From Penium margaritaceum (taxonomy: Eukaryota; Streptophyta; Zygnematophyceae; Desmidiales; Peniaceae): 64,000 bases of DNA. Below the pieces are notes generated by a model. It saw only the letters and a list, made by a program, of their open reading frames with translations. It was not told where the DNA came from and searched no databases. Position 1 is the stretch's first letter; the number at the start of each line of letters is the position of its first letter. A program made the position numbers and the translations under genes. This document shows, piece by piece, positions 31,138 through 41,671 of the stretch. The stretch spans positions 35,123 to 99,122 of the forward strand of contig SZWC01008539.1 of NCBI GenBank assembly GCA_023375785.1. Direction: 5' to 3'.

Positions 31138-32109
31138 TGTTGAAAAATTGCCTCTCTGCATGCCCAAGTGCGGCGCCGAGAGGCGCTGACGAGTCGCCAG
31201 AAAATGGAAACTCCGCTCAGGCGGATCTGGCGACTCAACATTTGCTCGGATCCTAAAATGGAAGATTGCCCCTAAACGTTAATGAGTCGATGAATCCGGT
31301 GGACGTTGTTTCACCGGAATCGGATAAGTATCGAGGGAGGTATGGCCTTCCAAAGTTGGGATATGCGCAGCAGCTCTGGGAGCCGGCTACGACTCGAAAT
31401 CCGGTCGATAATCGACCGGACTGAGTAACAAAAATACCATCTGGAGAAAATGCTCCAATAGTCCTGCCGAGGCGTCCGGTGGATGATCCATGTGATCCGC
31501 CGGATCATCCACCGGATCCAGTAGTGCAGGTTGTTACTGAGGGACTAAGCTAAAATCCTGGCTCGACGTCCGAAACTCAGTATTACGTTTTGTTATTCGG
31601 GGACTTCATCAAAATTCTGTGTGCAGGTCTGCGGAAAGGTTTCGAACCTTGTCACACCCTATCACCAAACACGATCCAAAAGTCGGTAGGGTGCGTGGAA
31701 ACGGTGCAGGGGATCCATATACCATGTGGAATGGGACATGCGCCTTGGGAAAGGCGCTTAGCACGTGAAGGCGCCACGGCGAGAAGCGGCGTCAGGCTTC
31801 TATGGTGGGTGAGACCTGCGCTTTGGCAAGCATAACTTGAGCTACACTTGGTCGAATCACGCATGGTTTGTTGTGTTGGAAAGCTCATTACTAGTCCTAT
31901 AAATGTTGTGATCATGTCCATGTTAAAAAACTATTGCAAAACGACGTTATTCCCTTTGCAAATTGACATTCTCTAAATTCCTGCTCACATAGAGTGAGGC
32001 GACCAGAAAGCTCACGCTCAGTCTCAGATTCGCCCAAAACAGTAGACGTGAACCACAAGAGACGATCAGACAAACTTCCGGACCGCATCACGCGTATCTC
32101 ATCCTGATA
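31138..32109 (+). repeat. Copia-E 3' LTR
   Basis: 972 bp starting TGTTGAAAAATTGCC and followed by the right target repeat GATTC at 32110-32114. A perfect hairpin lies at 31476-31515: 14-bp arms CCGGTGGATGATCC and GGATCATCCACCGG around a 12-base loop. Confidence 0.95.
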
Positions 32110-33060
32110 GATTCCATCGCCAAAACTGCTTTTGTCACGCTCGAGGGGCTCTATGCTTTCACCTGCATGCCCTTAAGGGTCCGTAGCGCCAGTGCAACAT
32201 TCCAACACGTCGTGGACTGTACTCTCCGTGGTATCCCTAACATGAAATGTTACATTGATGACATCATGGTCGCTGCCCATGGCATTGTAGAGCTCTTCTC
32301 ATCACTTACTACTATGTTATCCGCCCTTCGCGCTACCAACATGACGTTGAAAGCCGCCAAGTGCTCCATCAGTGCCACGGAAATGGAATTCTTGGGCTTC
32401 GTCACGAGTGCCGACAACATCAAAACGGACCAAGAAAAGATTGCTGCAATCAAGGAGTGCTGTCAGCCCACCACTACGGCACAAGCTAAGTTCTTCCTTG
32501 GTTGCATATCCTTTTACTGCAAGTTTGTGCGCGATCATGCACGCATCATCCGCCCCTTCAGCAGCTTATACACCAGGATGTCCCCTTTGAATGGATCCCG
32601 GAGTGTGTCGCTACATGGGCAGAGATGAAGCATCGGCTGGTGACAGCGCCCATGCTGGAATTCCTTTGCTTTAATTCCCCCTTCTTCGTCACCACTGACT
32701 TGTCGTGGGACAGTCTTGGTGCGCTTCTATCGTAGACATTCCAAGAACCCGTCCAACGGATCATAGTGTACGCCAGTCGTGTATTCATGGATGGTGAGCA
32801 AAAGTACTTCCTGGTGAAGGGCAAGTGTCCGTTAGTACTCTCGGCTCTCTAGCATTCCGCAACTACATAAAGAATGGGAAACCGTTCACAGTCCTGACTG
32901 ACCGTCAAGCCCCATAATTTCCCTCACCGCACAGGATCATGATGGTATCTTGGCCAAGTGGGCTCTCATCCTCCAAGGATAAAACGTGAAGATCAAACCT
33001 CAGCCTGCTTTGGCCAACCGTAACGCGGACACTCTCAGTTGCCTTCCGCGGGAGGCCTGG
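32110..33060 (+). pseudogene. Gypsy-D RT C-terminal part and RNase H
   Basis: The gypsy RT resumes: TAFVTLEGLYAFTCMPLRVRSASATFQ, the catalytic CYIDDIMV (about 32250-32274), LKAAKCSISATEMEFLGFV, then the thumb/connection region. RNase H begins near 32640 (MLEFLCFNSPFFVTTDLSWDSLGALL, first acidic residue) and ends near 33050 with a NADTLSRLPRE-type motif, the usual gypsy RNase H end. Fossil. Confidence 0.92.
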
Positions 33061-33990
33061 CCAGCGTCCGCGGATCGGCACGTAGAACCCACAAGCGCCC
33101 CACTACAATCCTCTCCATCCACCGATGTTGAACCTCAGTGAGAGGGTATTGCTTGCAAATTTACCCGGGATGAGTACGACATCATGCATCAACTCCTGGC
33201 TGAATCCCACTTCGCGGATGTAGAGGCCGTGGAGATACCCCCCACTCTTCCCACCGATGGTCTCTAGTTGGCTCGCCGCTTCAATCCCACGATTCACAAC
33301 TGGACCTTGGAGGAACCTACCGCACACCTTCCCTCACGCTTGTCTCTCCCACAGCCACGATGCGTCTCCTCGCAGTCTCGCCTGTCCTCCCTCCTCCAAC
33401 AGCATCGTCGGCTCCTACTGCCTCCCCTATTCTGGACAACCGCCACACTCTTTCCTTTGTTGATTTCCTCCTACACTCCCTGACATCCGCAGACTACCTC
33501 CAATCTCTCTTCTCCTCCTTTAACCCCTCACTCTCTCCTGCCAGCATCCGCGTGTCTTACTCCTTCAACAACAACATGGGAGTTTTACATGGCAGCCCGC
33601 GAAGTCCTAACAGGTCACTCCCGCATGCGGACAAACGCTGCCCACGTAGCACATGCTTGGGCTCGTGGTCCCCCCCTTCCCAGACGACCTGCGCTCGTCG
33701 AGGTCCACGTGGCCTGGTGCTACGTCTGGGTCTGTGGCCAGAAATTTGTGGCCATCGTGGACACCGAGGCCACCTACACCACCATCGCGCTACGGATGGT
33801 CTGACCTTGAACGTCGACCATCTCATCAAACCTACCCGACTCCGTGTTTCCATCTCCATCGGTGCCATGGATGCACCTATCGGCCAGATTGAGGCCCTCC
33901 CCATCCAAGTCACCGACGTGCATGCACCGCACGCTGTGCAGGCATGCGATGTGTGCACATACGACGTGCTCCTGGTAGCGGACTAGATCG
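33061..33990 (+). pseudogene. Gypsy-D segment with a second retropepsin-like block
   Basis: After RNase H one expects integrase, but here lies a Pro/Ser-rich stretch followed by VCGQKFVAIVDTEATYTTIALRMV (about 33729-33802). It closely parallels the protease block NCGQKFLAIINTRATHTMVALRVF at 24655. It is followed by a beta-rich stretch TRLRVSISIGAMDAPIGQIEALPIQVTDVHA (33830-33925), which also fits the retropepsin fold. It may be a duplicated protease domain or part of another gypsy copy fused here. What it did is unknown. Confidence 0.6.
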
Positions 33991-36896
33991 CGCCACACAA
34001 AGCCGATACAATACAAGGCGTAGGCATTCTCAGTCTCATTTTGGCTTCGAGCATTCGATCTTTCACTCTGCATTTTACCTCACTCCGACCGCTCCCAACC
34101 TCTCCTCCCATGGTCACTACACCAATCGGCTCCGGCACCGGACTCACTCGTCGTGTCACACGAAGCTTTGGTTTAGCTTGAGGCACACTTCCCTCCATGG
34201 CTCGCCATTTCAGAGCGGAAACAGTGTCCTTGTAAAGGGGGGGGGGTAGTGGCTCACAACGCAAGCTACAACCGCAATCTGCTGACTGAGCTGCGGCACC
34301 CACTACTCGCACCAGACGTCCTGTGCCACCTGCAATAGTGGCAACAACTGGCGTACCCCGGTCATCTGGTTCCCCGGATTCTCCAACGACGAGAGTGGCG
34401 CCAATGGCATCTAGCCCGGGGCAGCACCATCATCTAGCCCCTTTGCACCTTCGGCAACAACAGTCACCCCACAACCGCCGACGAGTCCATCTGCACCTAC
34501 CGAGCACTCCTCCTCTCCACCGGCCTCGGGACGCAGCCCAACCCAAGGGACAGCGCAATCCACACTCTGCGCATGAATAATCATGGAGGGTGCGCGGACG
34601 TACCTAGAAGAAAGCTATGGTGATAACAGAGATCAACCGAGGGCTAACCATTTGCTGGACGTGGTCAGCAGCATTATCATGCATCTGTAGGACAAACTCA
34701 TGGAGGCAGTCCGTATGTCAAGGGGAAACTCATTCTACAACGAGGCATGGCAAATGGTACCAAAGGGTGCGACCAAGACTGCCTAGGCACTTGACCACCG
34801 CGGACGTCAAGATCAGTTGCTGCAAACAATAGGAGCGGAATGTCTCATTACAAGGCTCTACGATGTCCTCTACTTCTGGCTGGACCGTGGCATGGCGGGC
34901 GTGGCAATATTCCAACTCTGAGTTAGAGGAACCAAACCGTGTCGTCAACGTTGCCCGCAAATGGTGGTTCCTGGTCCGCCACGACCAGACCGCGGACTCC
35001 ACGCGGTGCTATGTACACCTACTTCAGGGACGCACTCGAGAACTTACTATTTATCACGCCCACCAGATGTCAGCGGGAATGATGGAGGCTCCTAGCAGAA
35101 AGACCGCGGCAAGGGTATGGAAATGGGGATATCCCATCCAACTTGTAACCATCATATGGATAGTCTAGTACACACTTGAGGAGCCTGCATGCGTCTCAAC
35201 AGTGGAAAGACACAATGAGAGCTGGTATGCTGCCATTGACAAGTGCTCGTGCCTGACACAGGACGGCATGTTGCACCAGAGGATCGTGGCCGCGATGGCA
35301 AAAGGAGTATGAAAGGCACTTTGAGAAGCGGGCACTGCACTGACGGAGGAGGCGGTACGCCACTCAGCCTGGGAAGCTATGGACATGTATCGAGAGGAGA
35401 AGAACTCCGTCCTCACTTAAATAGAAGAGGCTCAGTAGTATCTCCGAGACTCTTCCAAGCTCACGTTGACGTGGAACATACTGTAGGCAGTATGACAATA
35501 GATGGCGGAAGAATAGAAACAAAAGGCAAAAGTGGATGCGAAAGAAGTGGTCGCGAATTCCAAAGCCATAGTAGCGGATGTAAGAGCAGCAGCGGAGGCA
35601 GTAGTGGTAGCAAAGGAAAAAGAGGAGGCAGAACGAGTTGCCGTGGAGGCAGCAAAGAAGGCAAGGGAGAAGACCGAGGTTCAAGGCGAGCAGAAGCAAT
35701 GACTCTAGCAGTTGAGCAAGCTGCAAAGAAGCAAACATCAGAGGAACAGGCAACAGCCTCGGAGGAAAGCGAAAGGCAGGCAAAGGACGTAAGACCATAG
35801 ATAAGAACGGTTTTAGGCACAAAAGAGGTGCAAAGGGACACAACACAACCCGCTCTATCGTTAACCATGATTGACCGACAGGCCAAGCTCCAGGGCATGG
35901 CCTAGAAGGCCTCAGCAGCACCGGTTGCAAGCTGGCAGACCACCCCATCCCATGTGGCCTTGGTTAGTCGTGTGGCAACTCTGCATAAGGAATCAACTCC
36001 AGAAGGACAGGCTACTTTCACAGAGACCACGCCGACATCCGACCAGGGGTTCCAGGGAAAACGAGCCGCCAAGGACAGCACCGCTAGTGAACCTCTTGCC
36101 AAGCAAAGCAAGCAGTGCCGCCCATCACATGACACTCTTCCGCGCGTCGATCCGCCACAGCTTGCACTGGCCCACTGGGATGCTACCAATGCAATAGAGC
36201 TGCTCCTGGCAGTTTTTTCACAATGTCTTGATGCCCACTGACTTGATCCCAACCCAGCTGAGGGATATCTTTGGGCGCGTCAGCACCATGACTCTGCATG
36301 GAAAGGGGCTCGAGGAGAGCACTGCGGCTGCAATAATAAATAAGGGGACAAGAGGGGTCGTGGTCTCAGAGCTTTGTGAGTCGTCCTAAGAACACGACAG
36401 GGAATAGCCCATCGTAAAGGGGCAAGGCCTCCTACGACTTTCTAAGGCTGCAAAAGGATAGAGACCTAAGACAAAGGCACATGATGCCTGCGATGCACGG
36501 GGTCGGCAATGGGACCACCACCTGAGGTGAGGCTAAGGGATCAATGGAACAAAGGGAAGTTGCGCGTAGTAGGAATCATGCATGTTTTCACAGCTCCGGA
36601 TAGCTGGGATAGGGAACCCCCCGCTTATGATGAGGAGACCCACCAGCGTCTGCAGGCAATGAAGGCGGGCCAAGGGACAATCGGCGACGGAACTATATAG
36701 AAAGTGAAAACACGGAGAAGTTGTCGCGAAGAAGCTGGGGAAGGTGAAAGGGCCGATGGAAATACAGGGGTGGTGAGTTTTGAAGACAACCCACATCCTC
36801 CTCCGCGCCAAAACCAAGGAGCAGCTGGAGGAGAAGGCACAAATGATGAACACGGCCTTGGGGACAAGGTTCGGGTGGAGTTTAACAAGCAAAAGA
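33991..36896 (+). pseudogene. Gypsy-D spacer with coiled-coil-rich reading frames
   Basis: No domain recognised. 33991-34580 is Ser/Pro/Thr-rich and includes AAA followed by ten G (34234-34246). 34585-35000 encodes a Leu/Ala-rich stretch (LLDVVSSIIMHL). 35520-35790 encodes an Ala/Glu/Lys/Val-rich helix with residues such as AIVADVRAAAEAVVVAKEKE, a strong coiled-coil look. 35850-36890 is mixed charged sequence. It lies between RNase H and integrase, where gypsy elements normally have no such region. It could be a gag-like part of another element or host-derived cargo. Confidence 0.45.
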
Positions 36897-38133
36897 AGAA
36901 TGACCTAGCTCGCCTTTGTGAACACTATACATGGGAGGGCGGTCGTCTTTGGCGGATCACTCCATAAGTCTTGTGGATGCCTCCGCCCACCTTGCGGAGG
37001 ACACTAGTCGAGGCCTACCACCGTCACCATCACTCTGGCGTACAAATAATCAAGGAGCACCTGTCTCCCATCCTACATGTGCCAAACCTCCTACCCCTTT
37101 AAAGCAAGTGTTGCAACAATGTGCCCCGTGTGAACGGTACCAAAAAATCATGCCGCGAGACATGGCGCTCTTCCTACCATCCCCCATCGGTGAACCCTTG
37201 GAGTGGATCGTCATCGACTTCCATGGACCCCGGCCCCGCCGCGCTTAAGGAGACACGTACTGGATTGCTCCCGTGGACCATTTCACAAGGTACATCTGGA
37301 CCCGCTCGGTGCCCAGCAAGTCCCGTGCATAGGCTACGCATTTCATTTGAGAGCAACTCTTCTACAGATTTGGAGGGTGCCGTGTGGTCCAAAGCGACAA
37401 CAGCACGGAGTTCGCAGGGATATTTCGTGAAGAGCTCGCGGAGTGGGGCGCGTAGCATGTCCACTCCGGGTGGTACCGCCCAAAGTCTCAGGGTTACGTG
37501 GAAAGGCTGCACGACATTCTCGAGCACGTGATGGCAACGACGGAGAGCAACAACTGGGGGAAAGACCTAAAAAAACCAGCACATTGTATGAACACAACAG
37601 CCAGCAGTGCAACTTTGTTCTCCCCACATGCCCTCTACTTGAGACAACCTCCGCACGCAGCACTTGGCATGCCGCAAAAGCCGCTGCGGTTGCCACTTGA
37701 CCGAGAGGAAACACCAGATGGGCGTCCGGAAGAGGAGCGGGAGGCTACCAAAGACAAGGAAGTGCACAAATGGTTCTAGAAGCGCTGCAAGAGGATGGAC
37801 AGAATGTGGGTGGAACCAAGGTTGCAGGGATCTGTCTTTGCATGGCGCAAATGTGACGTTACCAACCGACGGCTCAACCATGGGCCTATCAAGGAGGGGA
37901 GCCTAGTTTACCTCCGCCCTTTCCCAGGCGCGGGACGCGAAGCAGCGGAACCACGTGAAGTGTACTGCGTAGCTAGTGGGGATGCTGGACACGTCTGGCT
38001 GGAGGGGCCGGATGGGTTCAGCAACCGTAGCTACCCTGCCATTGAATTTGTGCTCTTCCTACCTGCCTGGAAGACGCACATCTGCGGCACAGGAGGAGCG
38101 CTTCCCCAGATCAAGGTACATAAGGGGTCATGA
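36897..38133 (+). pseudogene. Gypsy-D integrase
   Basis: The N-terminal zinc-binding module is visible as LCEHYTWEGGRLWRITP (36910-36965), a VEAYHRHHHSGV-like His region (37005-37040) and a CAPCERYQK Cys pair (about 37121-37147). The core follows with PVDHFTRYIW, QSDNSTEFAG and GYVERLHDILEHVM (about 37268, 37391 and 37491), the D, D, E positions. The C-terminal part includes KEGSLVYLRPFPG and YPAIEFVLFLPAW (37890-38070). I see no chromodomain. Fossil. Confidence 0.85.
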
Positions 38134-40275
38134 GGATGGAAGGCGAAAGAGGTGTTGGAGCAATGTGAGGACCACGTGTCAGAGTAAGAGCAGTAGTGGA
38201 GCCAGGAGCCTAAGGTAGAGGAGCAGGAGGGCTCCGACGTGTACGAAGTTTCCGTAGGGGCAGTCTTGGCAGACAAGCAAAGTGGCGCAAAAGCCAACAG
38301 TAAGTGCAGTACAAACTGCAGGGGCAGCCAACACAGTAGTACAGAGATAGCAAAGAAGAAACCCTTTAGGCACCCACCACCATTCTTTGATGGGTCTGCC
38401 CATGAATCCCGGCCAGTTGGCCTCATATGTAGGCTCTTCTGTGTGGTGTGGGGAAAACCTAACAGCGGAACCACTGCTGAAAGTTGTGTCATGTCTGTGG
38501 CCAACGAGCGCATCAAGGGCTGTCAAAGAGCTACATCAGGCTGAACTGCACTTGCCTCAAGTGCTTGCATGAGGCCAAAGAGGAAAGACCATAGAGAAGA
38601 CCAAAGGGGATGACGGAGACGGCCCAGACTCAAGAGGAGGACAGGCGCACGGATAGTAGGATCTGGGAGAAGATGAAGATGAGGAAAAAGAGGAGGAGAG
38701 GGTGCATGGAAGAACACGACACGGACCCCTCACGGCATCCGTGGTCACCATGAAACAATGGCAAAAGGAGGGACAGATGGCAGATGCAAAACAAGCAAGG
38801 AGAGATAATGAGAGTAAGATGTGTGCCCAATGTGGGCACAGCTGGGACAGGACGATGCGAGACTGCAACGTTTTCCACTGCAAAATACGTGAGAAATGTC
38901 TGACAAAGTCGCGGAACAGTGAAGGAAAGCAGAGCAGACCAAAAGCGTGCAGGAGATGTAGCCAAGTAATTGAGTAGCAACGCGGAGTACGTAAGTCACC
39001 ACGGGTGAACGAGGAAGGGGAAGAGATGGACTCGGATGCGAGCAGGAAGAGGATCAACCCGCGGCGTCCGCTAAGAAATGCCCCACCTGTGTCAAGGTCA
39101 TGAACGAGGATGGACACTGCACCCAATGTAGAAAGCTGACACACCAGGCTTGCCTGGTGAGAGGCAACTCATCCTAGGCAGGACACTTCCACAAGTGATG
39201 GGTATAGCAACCATGGAGGGCGAGGCCTTGCTGGCCTATGACGATAAACCCATGGCACCGGCCTATGGAGGATTCAAGGAGGACCTCGACTAGTTTGGCA
39301 AGGCCTTTGGAATGTGTAAGACAATATGTCACTTGCGATGTGGGGAACAAGGAAAGGAGGTCATTTGGACCTCTATCAGCTCTTGCAACAAGGTACGGAG
39401 GAGTAAGTGGAAGTTCCCCAACTAACGTTCTTATAGCGAAGACAACTGCATGGGCCCACTCAAAAGAACGGTTTTTTCCTACAAACACTACGGAGGTCTT
39501 CTCCATGACTCGTGCACCAAGGAAGAGGGACGGAGGAAGGAGGGCAAGAAAATCTACCACTGCTTGAGCTGCAAGAAGTACAAATGAGTGCCACATTGCT
39601 CCTCATGTAAGAAGCTGGTTGACATGCCTAGAATAGAGGCATTGTGTGATGGATACAATCATCTTGTCCATGATGACCGAGCTGGAAAAATCAGGCGGAC
39701 GGGTGGAGGAGTGAAGTACTGCAGTCCTGCCATGAGCAGAATCGGCCTAGGCATCACTGAAAGTTAGAGCACCTGACCCGCTGAAAGACTCTAGGGCAGA
39801 GCCTTGCAAAAAAGGGAGATGAGGGCATCAATGTCAGGTGAGATTATGCCACTGGTCCACGGGAAGGTCACTTTGTAGAAGGGCAAACGGGGCATGATGG
39901 GATCCGGACAAGGCACACTGGCTCCTGTAGTATGCGCGGTGGAACACAGGGTAGCGCAGTGTCTAAGAGACACGCGAAGAAGTCACACAGGGGGAGGCTG
40001 ATGCAGGTTGACATTGTAATATGCGGCGGCCGCCCCTCTACCATCTCAAGCACTTGTGACAGAAGATGTGCAAGGGCAAGAAAAAGCAGGAGGGAGATCC
40101 ATGATGGGAAAGGAACAGAGGACAAACCACGCAAGGAGAAACAGCCATGGAGTAAATCAAGTAAAGAGAGGTAGGACAGGAGGCAGACGAGGCAACAACG
40201 GGAGAAATACCCAATGAGCATAGAAGGCAGCGCGTCAATTACAAAAAGAAAACCTGAGGTCGCACCGCGGAAGAC
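38134..40275 (+). pseudogene. Gypsy-D 3' region with repeated Cys-rich modules
   Basis: 2.1 kb between integrase and the 3' LTR. Three Cys-rich blocks are seen: CAQCGHSWDRTMRDCNVFHC with more Cys after it (about 38823-38895 and CRRCS near 38955), CPTC...GHCTQCRKLTHQAC (about 39086-39150), and HCLSCKKYK with HCSSCKK (about 39560-39620). The spacing CxxC-x9-CxxC-x4-H-xx-C in the second looks like a PHD/RING-type zinc site. In other gypsy lineages this position holds envelope-like or extra ORFs. The rest of the region has no recognisable domain. Origin and role unknown. Confidence 0.5.
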
Positions 40276-41016
40276 AAAGATTCAAGGAATAACACAAAGA
40301 CCGTGTGTACAAGCCATGGATGAAAGAAGACAACTTAGCGAAATAAGGACAGTGTTCACGGAGTGTGAGGACAAGACCCGCGATGCGTAGCCGCACCACG
40401 TGGAGTCCACGTAAAAGGGAAGAAGAGGATGACATAGGAGGGATAAGACCGCTGGCGTGTAGACATGCCGTGCGAAGTCCTGACTAGAAAAGGGTAAGCG
40501 AGTAGTAACAAAACCTGTCCTCAATTCTCATTGCTCTTGACTGGATACTCCGCCAGATCATGTAATTGGTTCCTGGCTATCAAATAGATTTGCCACTCCC
40601 ATCTGTACTCTCTGCATACCGAGTCCCTGCCTTGTGTTGCCCCTGATGTCATGGTCACGGACTGCGGGATCAAGTACGTGAGTAGCCAAACCCCGAGTTG
40701 AAGTGAGCTGCCAGCGGTGCCCTTGTATGCACACGCCCGTGGAACAAGGTTCCGCAGAGAGGAGCTGGAACCCACAAGGTGGCCACTCGTGTGGGGCAGG
40801 AAGAAGACCGCAAAGTGTCACCCACTGGTGAGGATCTTATGTATAAGCCTAAACATGCAATCCGTGGAATTTTTAGTTTCCCAGGGTCAGGACCAAAGGT
40901 TTGTGGCCAAGGAAGCCCTAGATAAGCAGTAAGTATTGTGGTCGTACAGAATCCGCGGATAGCGCGGACCAAAGCAGGTGTCGAGAAAGCCAAGGACGCA
41001 GGAAACTTGGGGGTAT
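40276..41016 (+). repeat. Gypsy-D 3' LTR
   Basis: About 741 bp pairing with 19976-20713. The purine-rich bases just before it (about 40250-40275) could be the polypurine tract. Confidence 0.8.
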
Positions 41017-41067
41017 GACTTGCTCTTGTGGACTTGCAATTGAGCTAGATGGTCCCTTTTCCCAACA
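41017..41067 (-). repeat. Copia-A LTR tip
   Basis: 51 bases equal to the outer tip of a minus-strand Copia-A LTR, ending ...CTTTTCCCAACA at 41067. It is wedged between the Gypsy-D LTR and a Copia-B LTR remnant. Confidence 0.75.
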
Positions 41068-41335
41068 GCTCTTACCTTTGAGACTCCTAACATACTGGCC
41101 CACCAGAGGCAAACACTTGAGAACCATTGGTTGGTTATGCCCCAGGATTTTGCTCCTTGCGCAAAGTGACCTGATGCTAAGGTCACAATGCAAGGAAGCA
41201 ATTCATATGAATTGCTTAGTGTGGAACCTTGGCTCTAAGTGTGGTGTCTCCTCTTGGTTTCAATAGCAAGAGGAATCGGCGGTAACCATTGTGTTGGAAC
41301 ACGTTTTCTAGACCGTCGCGTCATGCATGTCGACA
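41068..41335 (+). repeat. Copia-B F 5' LTR remnant
   Basis: The inner 268 bases of a Copia-B LTR, from CTCTTACCTTTGAGAC to ...CATGTCGACA. The outer part is absent, replaced by the Copia-A tip. Confidence 0.85.
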
Positions 41336-41671
41336 AAGGAATATGGATCCACACTGACTAGTTGTAAGATAGGCTTTTGCGCATTCTTTCGAATACTTTG
41401 TCTTGGAGTGCGCATTAGCTCCATCAACTCCATCAACTCCATTGACCCCATCAGCATTGGCGGGAGGTAATGGCACTAAGCAAAAAAAGGCCAAGGATAC
41501 GTTGTGCCCTAGGAGGTCCGACCCTGTCTTTGCTAATGTGCATTCTTGTCTGTTTGCACGTGACTAACGCCAAGGGGTAAACAACATATCTGCACCTTTA
41601 GAACCGGTAGCATACAATAGCATGTATCAGCCTAAATTGCCCTCAGCAAAGCAGAGAGACAAAGAAACAGG
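41336..41671 (+). other. Copia-B F primer site and leader
   Basis: The primer site AAAGGAATATGGATCCAC at 41336-41353 is a worn half-tRNA type site. The leader includes the 9-bp CTCCATCAG-like repeat (about 41406-41450). No reading frame. Confidence 0.8.

Larger units (their letters stand above)
25770..32109 (+). mobile_element. Copia-E element, end to end, inside Gypsy-D RT
   Basis: 6.34 kb Ty1/copia element with two LTRs of 971 and 972 bp, half-tRNA primer site, gag, protease, integrase, RT, RNase H and polypurine tract. The 5-bp target repeats GATTC (25765-25769 and 32110-32114) are identical, and the Gypsy-D RT block runs on across them. LTR divergence is about 12 percent by eye, much of it transitions. 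Roughly ten breaks. It is the cleanest nested insertion in the window. Confidence 0.95.
19976..41016 (+). mobile_element. Gypsy-D, giant Ty3/gypsy element with nested insertions
   Basis: A Ty3/gypsy element bounded by related direct repeats (19976-20713 and 40276-41016) taken as LTRs. Internal order is gag, protease, RT, RNase H, an unusual spacer, integrase and a long 3' region. It carries a hAT-like element (21376-21847) and Copia-E (25770-32109). Without these it is about 14 kb, large for the superfamily. LTR divergence looks 20 percent or more by eye. The frame is broken at well over ten places. The flanks do not match (Copia-B protease on the left, a Copia-A LTR tip on the right) and I see no target repeat, so the ends are approximate. 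Confidence 0.82.

Noticed and set aside
35364-35948. Minus-strand open frame (194 residues, Leu/Pro-rich) that looks membrane-like
   Set aside because: Antisense shadow of the Ala/Glu/Lys-rich coiled-coil stretch; it has no independent support.
38557-39144. Long minus-strand open frame (195 residues, Leu/Ser/Phe-rich)
   Set aside because: It lies opposite the charged Cys-rich stretch of Gypsy-D. Its hydrophobic look is what the antisense of Lys/Glu/Arg-rich coding sequence gives, and no signal or domain is seen.
38134-40275. Envelope gene in the Gypsy-D 3' region
   Set aside because: Position fits, but I see no signal peptide, transmembrane helix or cleavage motif on the plus strand; the Cys-rich blocks look like zinc sites instead.
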